64,000 bases of DNA from Desulfarculaceae bacterium. Its GTDB lineage: Bacteria > Desulfobacterota > Desulfarculia > Desulfarculales > Desulfarculaceae. The stretch spans positions 124,001 to 188,000 of the forward strand of contig JAIPEN010000005.1 in NCBI GenBank assembly GCA_021737145.1, in the 5' to 3' direction. Under the pieces are notes generated by a model, which was not told where the DNA came from, did no database searches, and saw only the letters and a list, made by a program, of their open reading frames with translations. The translations under genes were made by a program, and so were the position numbers. Shown in pieces: positions 1 to 7,907 of this stretch (the first letter of the stretch is position 1; every line of letters begins with the position of its first letter).

Positions 1-1
1 C

Positions 2-1378
2 CCCATGCCCGAGATATTCCTGGCCATGGCCGCCTGCGCCCGTTTGGGCGCGGTCTATTGCTGCCTGCCCCCCCGCCTGAACCGGGACCAACTGGCCCAC
101 TGCCTGGAGGCCCTGGAGCCCCGGGTGATCCTCACCACCCCCGAGCTGGCCGAGGGCCTGCCGCCGGGACCGCGCCCCGAGGGCCTGCGCCTGCTCTACC
201 TGCGCGAGCCTCCCGGCGGCATGGACCAGGAAGACGCCTCCCTGGCCGCCCTGCTGCCACAACAGCGGGACCATTGCGAGCCGGTGTGGGTGGACACCCG
301 CCACCCCCTGTCCATCGCCTTTGTGAGCGGCGAGTACGGCCCGGCCCGCATGGTGACCCAGGCCCACGGGGCCATGAGCGGACACCTGGTCAGCGCCCGC
401 TGGGTGCTGGACCTGAAGGACGACTCCCTGCTGTGGTGCGACTTCGAGCCCTGGGGCGTGGCCGCCGGGGTCTACGGGGCATGGGCCCCCTGGCTGTGCG
501 GGGTCGCCTCGCTGCTCCAGGCCTCGGCCGGAGGAGCCTCCACCTGGTACCGCACCCTGGAGGAGCACCGGGTCACCACCCTCTACACCAGCCCCGAGCG
601 CCTGCGCCGTTTGCAAGGCGAGGGCGACGACCTGCCGGGCCGCTACGACCTGAGCTCCCTGCAACACCTGGCCACCATGGGCGAGCCCCTGGACGCCAAG
701 CTGTTCTTCTGGACCCGCAACAACCTGGGCCTGCCCCCCCACGACACCTGGTGGTCGGCGGACAGCGGCATCATCACCCTGGCCAACCTGCCCTGCCTGG
801 ACATCAAGCTGGCCTCCTGCGGCAAGCCCCTGCCCGGAGTGGAGGCGGCGGTGGTGGACGTGGCAGGCCAGCCCCAAAACCTGCTCACCCTGGGCCGTTT
901 GGGACTCAAGGGCCAGTGGCCCGGCCAGTCCCTGGAGAGCGAAAAGCGCCCCCGTTTCGACGGCTGGCTGCTCCGGGGCGACCTGGCCTTGGTCGACGAG
1001 GACGGCTACTTCTATATTCAGGGGCGCAGCGACGATCTGCTGCGGGTGCATGACGAGACGGTGGGGCCCTATGAGGTCGAACGCCTGCTGCTCCGGCGCG
1101 AGGAGGTGGAGCAGGCGGCGGTGATCGCGGCTCCCGGCCCGGAGCACCGCCCGGTGTTCAAGGCCTTCGTGGTGCTGGCTCCGAGCCAGTCTCCCGGCGG
1201 CCAGCTCCGCCAGGAGCTGTTGCAGTTCGCGCGCTCCCGCCTGGCCCCCTTCGTGCCCCTGGCCGGGCTGGAGTTCCTCTCCGAGCTGCCGCGCAACGGG
1301 TCCCGGCGTTTGCTGCGCCGCGCCCTCAGGGCCCAGGACCTGGGCCTGCCCTTGGGCGACATCTCCCTGCTGGAATAA
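2..1378 (+). CDS. Acetyl-CoA-synthetase-like adenylate-forming protein, degenerate, 5' end outside window
   Basis: The reading frame is already open at the window edge; the first visible residues align with about residue 130 of an acetyl-CoA synthetase, so the N-terminus is missing. ANL-superfamily landmarks are recognisable: LLWCDFEPWGVAAGVYG matches the [14 protein letters not shown] block of Acs, DTWWSADSGI matches [10 protein letters not shown], and FDGWLLRGDLALVDEDGYFYIQGRSDD is the hinge and GRxDD region. Two catalytic elements are altered. The phosphate-binding loop (normally [10 protein letters not shown]) reads VSGEYGPARM near residue 107, and the C-terminal [11 protein letters not shown] reads PRNGSRRLLRR near residue 428, so the catalytic and acetylatable Lys is Arg. 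It is either a pseudo-enzyme or a ligase with changed chemistry. It converges, with no gap, on the MaoC gene. Confidence 0.8.
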   Translation, partial: PMPEIFLAMAACARLGAVYCCLPPRLNRDQLAHCLEALEPRVILTTPELAEGLPPGPRPEGLRLLYLREPPGGMDQEDASLAALLPQQRDHCEPVWVDTRHPLSIAFVSGEYGPARMVTQAHGAMSGHLVSARWVLDLKDDSLLWCDFEPWGVAAGVYGAWAPWLCGVASLLQASAGGASTWYRTLEEHRVTTLYTSPERLRRLQGEGDDLPGRYDLSSLQHLATMGEPLDAKLFFWTRNNLGLPPHDTWWSADSGIITLANLPCLDIKLASCGKPLPGVEAAVVDVAGQPQNLLTLGRLGLKGQWPGQSLESEKRPRFDGWLLRGDLALVDEDGYFYIQGRSDDLLRVHDETVGPYEVERLLLRREEVEQAAVIAAPGPEHRPVFKAFVVLAPSQSPGGQLRQELLQFARSRLAPFVPLAGLEFLSELPRNGSRRLLRRALRAQDLGLPLGDISLLE

Positions 1379-1858
1379 TCAGGAATTGGGCAGGCGGTTG
1401 TAGGGATCGCCCTGTTCCAGGCGGCGGCGGATGAGCTCCTGGTCCGCCCCGGCCGGCACCTGTCCGGCCATGCCGCCGGTGACCACCACCTCGCCATTCT
1501 GGTTGGTGTAGACCGCCTCGGCCTGGGCCCACCCCCGCTGGTCCACCGAGGTGATGGTGACGGTGCAGGTGATGGTGTCGCCGAAGTAAACCGCCTTCTT
1601 GAAGGCAAAGCTCATCTCCGTGGCCAGCCAAGCCAACTGGCCCCCCACCTGGCAGACCATGCCTGCGGTCAAAAGGCCGTGCAGGATCAGGCCGGACAGC
1701 CCTTTGGCCGAGGCCCACTCCGGGTCGTAGTGCACTGGGTTGTAGTCGCGGGTCAGCTCGCCGAAGGCCTCGGTCTCTTCGCGGGAAAAGGTGCGGGTGA
1801 CTGAAAAGACGTCACCCGCCTGAAGGCCATGGGCCGCCTTTTGGCGTATGGGACTCAT
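1379..1858 (-). CDS. MaoC-like (R)-specific enoyl-CoA hydratase / dehydratase
   Basis: About 159 residues in a single hot-dog fold of the MaoC type. The catalytic Asp and His lie in DYNPVHYDPEWA near residue 40, followed by LSGLILHGLLTAGM, the usual hydratase-2 block. Members hydrate trans-2-enoyl-CoA or related acyl-CoA thioesters; the exact substrate cannot be read from sequence. ATG at 1858 is preferred because AGGAGG lies 6 nt upstream; a TTG directly before it (1861) is possible. The stop codon abuts the stop of the convergent ligase-like gene. A neighbouring adenylate-forming protein suggests acyl-CoA metabolism, but the two genes are on opposite strands. Confidence 0.88.
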   Translation of the reverse strand: MSPIRQKAAHGLQAGDVFSVTRTFSREETEAFGELTRDYNPVHYDPEWASAKGLSGLILHGLLTAGMVCQVGGQLAWLATEMSFAFKKAVYFGDTITCTVTITSVDQRGWAQAEAVYTNQNGEVVVTGGMAGQVPAGADQELIRRRLEQGDPYNRLPNS

Positions 1859-1902
1859 CAAGCTCCTCCTAGCGGGGCCCGAACAGACTAACCAGGACTA
1901 GG

Positions 1903-1990
1903 GGCAAAGGCAAGCTTTGCCAGGCGATATCGGCATTATCTATTTTAAATCATGTTTTTCATCGGTTATTAATATATATAGCGCTTAATA
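1903..1990. promoter_or_regulatory. AT-rich divergent promoter region with a small hairpin
   Basis: Between the divergent MaoC and phosphoglycerate mutase genes, GGCAAAG (1903-1909) and CTTTGCC (1915-1921) form a 7-bp hairpin. It is followed by an unusually AT-rich stretch (about 1935-1985, including TTAATATATATAG). In this GC-rich genome such a stretch is the most likely promoter site; exact -35/-10 boxes are not certain. Confidence 0.4.
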
Positions 1991-2008
1991 ACGGAGTTGC
2001 CGGACATC

Positions 2009-3316
2009 GTGAAATCTTCTCGCCGCTGTGTGCTCGTATTGCTCGACGGGCTGGCCGACCGGGCCCAGAATGCCCTGGGCGGCCTGACCCCCTTGCAGGC
2101 GGCGGCCACCCCGGCCCTGGACCGCCTGGCGAGCCAGGGGGCCTGCGGACATTTCCACGCCCTGTCGCCGGGACAGGCCCTTTCCAGCGAGGCGGCCCAC
2201 TTTTTCATGATGGGCTACAGCCCCGCCGAGTTCCCCGGCCGGGGCTATCTGGAGGCCCTTGGCGAGGGCGTGGAGGTGGGCCCGGGCCAGGTGGCCCTGC
2301 TGACCCATCTGGCCCGTTGCCGCCACCAGGGCGATGAGCTGGTGCTCCAGGAGAAAAAGCCGCCCCTGCCGGATGAGCTGGCCGCCGGGCTCATCGCGGC
2401 GGTGCAACAATATGACTCGGAGCTGGGTTGGGCCCGCTTCCAGCGCACCAAGGGCTCCAGCGGTGTCCTGGTGCTGGGCGGCCCGGCCCTGTCGCCGCGT
2501 ATAACCGACAGCGACCCCATGTACCCTGGTCTGCCCCTCATGGAGCCGCTGCCCTGGGCCGAGGCCCGGGGAGATCCCGCCGCCCTGGCCGCCTGCGCCT
2601 TGCTAAAGGCCTATCTGGCCTGGGCCCACACGGTCCTGGCCGGGCATGCGGCCAACACCGGGGCGGCTGATCCGGTGAACGCGGTGATCACCCAGCGGGC
2701 CGGCCAAGGGGGCGGCCTGCCCACCCTTGCCGACCGCTGGGGGCTCCGGGTCCTTTCCATCTCCTCGGCCCCCATCTACCGGGGGGTGTTCCGCGCCCTG
2801 GGGGCCGAGGCCTGGGTGGTGCCCGAGGAGGCCGACCCGGGCCAGGACCTGGAGGCCAAGCTGGCCCTGGCCCGGGAGCGCGGCGGGGGGTTCGACCTGA
2901 TCCACGTACACAGCAAGGCACCGGACGAGGCGGGGCACCGGAAGGACCCGGCCCACAAGCAGGCGGTGATCCAATCCCTGGACGCGGGCCTGGGCCGCGC
3001 CCTGACCGGCCTGGACCCGGCCGAAACCTTGCTGGCGGTCACCGGCGACCACGCCACCGCCTGCTCCGGGGACATGGTGCACTCGGGCGAGCCCAGCCCC
3101 CTGCTGCTCTGGGGCCACGGGGTTTGGCGCGACCAGGCCGTGGCCTTCAACGAAACCGCCTGCGCGGCCGGGGCTCTGGGCCTGCTGCGGGGCACGGAGC
3201 TGATGTACACTATTTTGAACGGCCTGGACCGGGGCAAGCTGTGGGGGCTGAGGGACAATCCCCGCGACCTGCCCTATTATCCGGCCCCCCGCCGGGCCCT
3301 AAAGCTGAGCGAGTGA
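2009..3316 (+). CDS. 2,3-bisphosphoglycerate-independent phosphoglycerate mutase, archaeal (ApgM)-like
   Basis: Alkaline-phosphatase-superfamily phosphomutase of about 435 residues. Metal-binding landmarks are VLLDGLAD at the N-terminus, HVHSKAPDEAGHRKDPAHKQ near residue 306 and TGDHAT near 345; LSSEAAHFFMMGYSPAEFPGRGYLEALG matches the ApgM segment that carries the phospho-acceptor Ser. The predicted reaction is interconversion of 3- and 2-phosphoglycerate in glycolysis/gluconeogenesis; a phosphonopyruvate-decarboxylase-like relative is the main alternative. Start choice: GTG at 2009 lies 12 nt after ACGGAG, whereas TTG at 1997 directly abuts the SD. The next gene begins 5 nt after the stop, so the two are probably co-transcribed. 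Confidence 0.82.
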   Translation: MKSSRRCVLVLLDGLADRAQNALGGLTPLQAAATPALDRLASQGACGHFHALSPGQALSSEAAHFFMMGYSPAEFPGRGYLEALGEGVEVGPGQVALLTHLARCRHQGDELVLQEKKPPLPDELAAGLIAAVQQYDSELGWARFQRTKGSSGVLVLGGPALSPRITDSDPMYPGLPLMEPLPWAEARGDPAALAACALLKAYLAWAHTVLAGHAANTGAADPVNAVITQRAGQGGGLPTLADRWGLRVLSISSAPIYRGVFRALGAEAWVVPEEADPGQDLEAKLALARERGGGFDLIHVHSKAPDEAGHRKDPAHKQAVIQSLDAGLGRALTGLDPAETLLAVTGDHATACSGDMVHSGEPSPLLLWGHGVWRDQAVAFNETACAAGALGLLRGTELMYTILNGLDRGKLWGLRDNPRDLPYYPAPRRALKLSE

Positions 3317-3321
3317 GCGCC

Positions 3322-4158
3322 ATGATCCAAGAGCAGACCCTTGAGCAGGTCTTTTTGAACAAGCCCGAACTGCCCCAAGACCTGCCCGCGTGGATGCTGC
3401 CCCCGGAGATGGTCTCCCGGGTGGCCGCCACGCCCGGCGCGGCCCTGGTGGAGCTGGCCGGCCGCGACAGCGTGGCCGCGGCCCTTAAGGCGGTGGAGGA
3501 GGCCGGGCTCAAGCTGCTGGTGCCCACCTACGTGTACACCGGCAGCGAGTACGGCCGCTGGCAAGAGGTGCCCCGGGCCTGGGAGCGCCTGGCCGGCCGG
3601 CTGCCCTCGGGGGTGGAGCTCACTCCCCTGCTGGTCATGGGCTCGCCCCGCCTGTGGCGGGCCTTGAACGGCCGCCACCTGCAAACCCTGACCCGCCGCT
3701 TCGGCTTCAGCCCGGTGTGCCCCGGCTGCCACCTGTATTTGCACGCGGCCCGCATTCCCCTGGCCAAGGCCCTGGGCGGGATTCCGGTGGTGGCCGGCGA
3801 GCGCCTGAGCCACGACGGCCGCCAGAAACTGAACCAGGTGGCCGCCTCCCTCAAGGCCTTTCGCCAGCTTTACGAGCATTTCGGCCTGGAGCTGCTGCTG
3901 CCCCTGGCCGAGGTGGAGTCTGGCCGGGCGGTGGAGGAGATTTTGGGCCTGGACTGGCCCGAGGGCGGCGAGCAGCTGGGCTGCGTGTTCAGCGGCAACT
4001 ATTTGGAGCCCGAGGGGGAGCTGGCGGTTTCGCCGGAACGCCTGGCCGACTACTTTGAGCGCTTCGCCCTGCCCCTGGCCCGCCGCACGGTGCGCGGCTG
4101 GCTGGAAGACGCCTCACCCGATCCCATGGCCGAGGCCTCGGAGCTTTTGGCCGTCTAA
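3322..4158 (+). CDS. Unrecognised protein, possibly a divergent PP-loop (adenine nucleotide alpha hydrolase) fold
   Basis: 278 residues, ATG 5 nt after the phosphoglycerate mutase stop. I do not recognise the family. The segment VELAGRDSVAAALKAVEEAG near residue 37 resembles the SGGxDSxAAA PP-loop of ATP-pyrophosphatases, with GR in place of GG. A CPGC motif near residue 133 starts a conserved-looking stretch (CPGCHLYLHAARIPLAKALG, then GERLSHDGRQKLNQ) reminiscent of CxxC-containing PP-loop tRNA or sulfur-transfer enzymes. No signal peptide or membrane segment is visible. Function is unknown; the PP-loop assignment is an inference from motif shape only. Confidence 0.72.
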   Translation: MIQEQTLEQVFLNKPELPQDLPAWMLPPEMVSRVAATPGAALVELAGRDSVAAALKAVEEAGLKLLVPTYVYTGSEYGRWQEVPRAWERLAGRLPSGVELTPLLVMGSPRLWRALNGRHLQTLTRRFGFSPVCPGCHLYLHAARIPLAKALGGIPVVAGERLSHDGRQKLNQVAASLKAFRQLYEHFGLELLLPLAEVESGRAVEEILGLDWPEGGEQLGCVFSGNYLEPEGELAVSPERLADYFERFALPLARRTVRGWLEDASPDPMAEASELLAV

Positions 4159-4190
4159 TTGCTCCCCGCCCCTTTTCCTGGCCGCCGGAT

Positions 4191-4208
4191 TGTACTAGTT
4201 TAAGTACA
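4191..4208. promoter_or_regulatory. Perfect dyad operator candidate upstream of the PAS histidine kinase
   Basis: TGTACT-AGTTTA-AGTACA is a perfect inverted repeat with 6-bp arms and a 6-bp spacer, 38 bp upstream of the kinase start. The position and symmetry suit a dimeric repressor or activator site. No regulator is identified. Confidence 0.4.
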
Positions 4209-4246
4209 GAGCCTCCTAGGCGCACCCTCAACCGGGAGGAACCCCC

Positions 4247-5443
4247 TTGGCCCCCACCAAAAAGACCACCACCCCGGGCCATCCCCTGGACCCCGACCGC
4301 GGACTGAACCGCCAGGAGGTGATCAGGGGCATCATCGACTCCATGAGCGACGGCCTCATGGTCATCGACCACGAGGGGGAGATCGTCTTCACCAACCCGG
4401 CCCTGGGCGACATATTGGGCATGACCCGCGAGCAGATCATGGGGCGGGGCTGGGGCGAGCTGTTTTTCGACGACCCGGCCAACGACGAGTTCAACCAGGT
4501 GATCGTCGAGGTGATCACCGAGCGCATCTATCACTACAACCGCCAGGTGAGCTACCGCTTCCCGGACGGCCAGCGCAAGGAGCTGATCGTCACCACCACC
4601 CTGCTGCCCTGCGCCGGGGGCGGCGAACAGGTGGGCGGGGTGCTGGTGATGTTCAAGGACGTGAGCGAGCTGACCCAGATTAACCGCCACTCCCAGGAGC
4701 TTTTGCGCCACACCCGCCGTTTGTATCAGGAAAAGATCGAGGGCCTGGACCGCATCGCCCGGGCGGTGGCCCACGAGATACGCAACCCGGTCACCACCAT
4801 CGGCGGCCTGGCCACCCGCCTGCTGGCCGACAAGAGCGACAACAGCCGCGACGCCCGCTACCTGCGGCGCATCCTCTCCGGCACCGAGCGGCTGGAGCAC
4901 ATAGTGGAGGAGGTCCGGGCCTATGCCGACCTGCCCCAGCCGGTGCGGCGGCCCGGCGAGGTTAAGTCCTGGCTGCGCAAGGAGGTGCGCCCCTACCGGA
5001 ACCAGGCCCGGGAGCGGGGGGTGCGCCTCAGCGTTGGCGGCACGGGCAACAACGTGCCGCCCATCCAGGCCGAGTTCGATCCCCAGCTTCTGGGCAGGGT
5101 GTTGGATATTTTGCTGATGAACGCCCTGGAGGCCACCCCCAAGGGAGGCAGCATAAAGATAAGCCTGATGTGCGACGAGATAAGCGTGGTGATCGCGGTG
5201 AGCGACACGGGCAAGGGGCTGAACCCGGCGGACCTACCCTATGTGTTCGACCCCTTCTTCACCACCAAGACCGACGCGGTGGGCATGAGCCTGGCCATTG
5301 CCAAGCGCATCGCCACCGAGCATCAGGGCGACCTGAGCGTGGTGAGCCATGGCCGGGGGGCCACCTTCACCCTCACCGTTCCCCAGGACGGGGTGTATGA
5401 AGAAAACTCCGACCAGGACGCGCGCCCGCCGGAGTTGAAGTAA
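4247..5443 (+). CDS. Soluble PAS-domain sensor histidine kinase
   Basis: 398 residues without membrane segments, so probably a cytoplasmic sensor. Domain order: PAS about 22-140, a short coiled coil, then HisKA with the phospho-acceptor H176 in AVAHEIRNPVTT, and HATPase_c with N-box NALEATPKGG and G-box DTGKGL/DPFFTTK. The last glycine box reads VGMSLAIAKRI instead of the usual GLGLAI. The start is TTG at 4247, fixed by GGAGGA 6 nt upstream; there is no competing ATG. No response regulator is adjacent, so its partner is encoded elsewhere. A perfect dyad lies in its upstream region. It converges on liv operon 1. Confidence 0.92.
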   Translation: MAPTKKTTTPGHPLDPDRGLNRQEVIRGIIDSMSDGLMVIDHEGEIVFTNPALGDILGMTREQIMGRGWGELFFDDPANDEFNQVIVEVITERIYHYNRQVSYRFPDGQRKELIVTTTLLPCAGGGEQVGGVLVMFKDVSELTQINRHSQELLRHTRRLYQEKIEGLDRIARAVAHEIRNPVTTIGGLATRLLADKSDNSRDARYLRRILSGTERLEHIVEEVRAYADLPQPVRRPGEVKSWLRKEVRPYRNQARERGVRLSVGGTGNNVPPIQAEFDPQLLGRVLDILLMNALEATPKGGSIKISLMCDEISVVIAVSDTGKGLNPADLPYVFDPFFTTKTDAVGMSLAIAKRIATEHQGDLSVVSHGRGATFTLTVPQDGVYEENSDQDARPPELK

Positions 5444-5448
5444 GGCCC

Positions 5449-6156
5449 TTACAGTCCCAGGAAGGCCTGGCGCACCCCGTCGGACTTGAGCAGCTCCGCG
5501 GCCGGGCCCTCGGCGCGGATATCCCCGGTTTGCAGGATGTAGCCCCGGTCCGAAAGCTCCAAAGCCTCCAGCACGTTTTGCTCCACCAACAGCACCGTGG
5601 TCTCGCCCTCCGCTTGCAGGCGGCGCACCGTCTCGAAGACCTCGGAGACCATGAGCGGGGCCAGGCCCAGGCTGGGCTCGTCGAGCATCAAGAGCTTGGG
5701 CTTGCTCATCAGCCCCCGGCCGATGGCCGCCATTTGCTGCTCCCCGCCGCTCATGGAGCCCACCGCCTGCTTCTTGCGCTCGGACAGGCGGGGGAAGAGC
5801 TCGTACACGTAGTCCAGGTTGCGCTTCTTGTCCGCCTCGTGCTCCACGGTGAAGGCGCCCAGCAGGAGGTTCTCCTCCACGCTCAGGGGGCCGAAGAGCC
5901 GCCGCCCCTCGGGCACGTAGATGACCCCGCGCCGCACAATCTGCTCGGTGCGAAGCTTGTCCAGGCGCTCGCCCATGAACAGAATCTCGCCGCTCTGCAC
6001 CTTGACCGAGCCCATGATGGCCTTGAGCAGGGTGCTCTTGCCCGCGCCGTTGGCCCCCACCACGCCCACGGTGCGGTTTTCCTCCACCGTGATGGACAGG
6101 TCCCTGAGCACCGGCAGCCCGGAGTAGCGCACGGTGATGCCCTTGACCTCAAGCAT
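5449..6156 (-). CDS. livF: Branched-chain amino acid-type ABC transporter ATPase, LivF (operon 1)
   Basis: About 235 residues. Walker A GANGAGKST, signature SGGEQQM and Walker B LLMLDEPSLGLAP are intact, and the short LivF form ends in QAFLGL. It powers import together with LivG across the inner membrane. It is the last gene of a livK-H-M-G-F operon and overlaps livG. ATG at 6156 is preferred because AAGGAGG ends 6 nt upstream; ATG at 6162 would abut the SD. Confidence 0.93.
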   Translation of the reverse strand: MLEVKGITVRYSGLPVLRDLSITVEENRTVGVVGANGAGKSTLLKAIMGSVKVQSGEILFMGERLDKLRTEQIVRRGVIYVPEGRRLFGPLSVEENLLLGAFTVEHEADKKRNLDYVYELFPRLSERKKQAVGSMSGGEQQMAAIGRGLMSKPKLLMLDEPSLGLAPLMVSEVFETVRRLQAEGETTVLLVEQNVLEALELSDRGYILQTGDIRAEGPAAELLKSDGVRQAFLGL

Positions 6157-6901
6157 CGCCATCCTCCTTGGCCTGCCGCTTGACGTAATGGTCGCCCAGA
6201 TAGGCGCGCACCACCTCGGGGTCCTTGACCACCTCGGCCGGCTCGCCCTCGGCGATCTTCTGGCCGCTTTCCAACACGATCACCCGGTGGCTCATGGCCA
6301 TGACCATCTCCAGCACGTGCTCGGTTAAAAGCAGGGCGATGCCCTTTTCCCGGTGAATGCGCTGCAAGAGGTTTATCAGCCCCTCGATCTCCGAGGGGTT
6401 GAGGCCCGCGCCCACCTCGTCCAGCAGCAAGAGCTTGGGCTGGGAGGCCAGGGCGGTGGCCAGGGCCACCCGCTTCTGGGCGGCCACGGGCAGCTCGGTC
6501 ATCATGGAGCGGGCGGTTTCGGCGATGCCCAGAAACTCCAGGGTGTCCCGGGCCAGGCGGCGGGCCTCGCCGCGCGAGCCGGTGTGCATGAACGAGCCCA
6601 CCATCACGTTATCCACCACGCTCAGGTCGCCCGAGGCTTCGAAGATCTGGAAGGTGCGGGCCAGGCCCAGGCGGGCCACCTGATAATCCTTGAGCTGGCT
6701 GATGTCGGCGCCATTAAAGCGCACCGTGCCCGAGGTCAGGGCGTGGTAGCCGGCGATGCAGTTGAACAGGGTGGTCTTGCCCGCCCCGTTGGGGCCGATG
6801 AGCCCCACCACCTCGTTTTGGTCAACCTCGAAGCTGACCTCGTGGTTGGCCACCAGGCCGCCGAAATGCTTGCTTACCTTGTCTACGTTCAACAGCGCCA
6901 T
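6149..6901 (-). CDS. livG: Branched-chain amino acid-type ABC transporter ATPase, LivG (operon 1)
   Basis: 250 residues with Walker A GPNGAGKTT and Walker B LLLLDEVGAGLNPSE. The LSGGQ-equivalent signature is unusual: the segment before Walker B reads ELPVAAQKRVALATALASQPK, so the canonical SGGxxR signature is reduced to PVAAQKR. The C-terminal YLGDHYVKR tail is LivG-like. It starts 4 nt after the livM stop behind GGAGG and overlaps livF. It pairs with LivF as the ATPase heterodimer. Confidence 0.92.
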   Translation of the reverse strand: MALLNVDKVSKHFGGLVANHEVSFEVDQNEVVGLIGPNGAGKTTLFNCIAGYHALTSGTVRFNGADISQLKDYQVARLGLARTFQIFEASGDLSVVDNVMVGSFMHTGSRGEARRLARDTLEFLGIAETARSMMTELPVAAQKRVALATALASQPKLLLLDEVGAGLNPSEIEGLINLLQRIHREKGIALLLTEHVLEMVMAMSHRVIVLESGQKIAEGEPAEVVKDPEVVRAYLGDHYVKRQAKEDGDA

Positions 6902-6905
6902 GATC

Positions 6906-7907
6906 TCACCTCCGGCGGGCCCGCACCGCTTCCACGATGCCGTAAACCCCGCGGGGCTGAGCCGCGGCGATGACCATGATGATCAGGCCGTACAGGGCCA
7001 GGTCCATGCCCGCGAAGCCGGCCTGGCCTCCCAGCCAGGAGCCCAGGTAGTTCTTCATGGGCACCAGGATGGCCGCGCCGATGATGGGGCCCCAGATGGA
7101 GCCGGCCCCGCCCAGCATGGCCATCATGGCGATCAAGACCGACAGGTCCAGGCTCATCACGTCCTCGGGCTCGATGTTGTAGTTGTAGCAGGCGTGGAAG
7201 GAACCCACCGCGGCCACGAAGGCGGTGGCCATGGCATAGGCCTTGATCTTGGACCAGTGCACGTCTATGCCCAGGGAGCGGGCCACATGCTCGTTGTCCT
7301 TGATGGCCCGCAGCTGATAGCCCAGGCGCGAGTGCCTGAATCCGTTCACGTAGATCAGCCCCACCAGGAACATGGCCAGCAGGATGTAATAGTAGTAGTA
7401 GTCCTCGCGGAACTGCAGATAGAGCCAGTTGGGGAAGTCACCCTTGATGGGCAGCTCCAGGCCCCGCGCCCCGCCCACGAAGTCCCACACCTCGAACAGG
7501 TCCTTCAAGACCAGGCTGGTGGCGATGGTGGCGATGGCGAAGTAGTGCCCCTTGAGCCTAAACAGGGGGTAGCCGATGATAAAGGACCAGCCCACCGCGA
7601 AGGCCATGCCCAGGGGCATGGAAAACCAGAAAGGCACGTTCCAGCGGATCATCATCACCGCGGTGGTGTAGGCCCCGATGCCCACGTACTGGGCCTTGCC
7701 CAGGTCCACCTGGCCGCCATAGCCCCCGATGAGGTTCCAGCCCATGCCGTAGAGGCTGAAGGCCAGGAACTGGATCATGGTGGACATGCCGAAGCTGGAG
7801 TGGGGCAAGGCGGGGAAGCCCAGCAAAAACACCAACACCGCCGCGGCCAGGCTCAGCTCGGTTTTGGGCAGGTCCGAGAAGTCGAAGGCGTTTTTTATTG
7901 CTTCCAT
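6906..7907 (-). CDS. livM: Liv-type ABC transporter permease LivM (operon 1)
   Basis: 333 residues with about 8-10 hydrophobic segments. Family landmarks are GYGGQVDLGKAQYVGIGAY, the cytoplasmic EAA-like loop LRAIKDNEHVARSLGIDV, and MLGGAGSIWGPIIGA. With LivH it forms the inner-membrane channel. The ATG at 7907 lies inside the 3' end of livH (13-nt overlap), which implies translational coupling. A YYYYY run near residue 170 is odd but sits in a predicted loop/TM border. Confidence 0.93.
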   Translation of the reverse strand: MEAIKNAFDFSDLPKTELSLAAAVLVFLLGFPALPHSSFGMSTMIQFLAFSLYGMGWNLIGGYGGQVDLGKAQYVGIGAYTTAVMMIRWNVPFWFSMPLGMAFAVGWSFIIGYPLFRLKGHYFAIATIATSLVLKDLFEVWDFVGGARGLELPIKGDFPNWLYLQFREDYYYYYILLAMFLVGLIYVNGFRHSRLGYQLRAIKDNEHVARSLGIDVHWSKIKAYAMATAFVAAVGSFHACYNYNIEPEDVMSLDLSVLIAMMAMLGGAGSIWGPIIGAAILVPMKNYLGSWLGGQAGFAGMDLALYGLIIMVIAAAQPRGVYGIVEAVRARRR

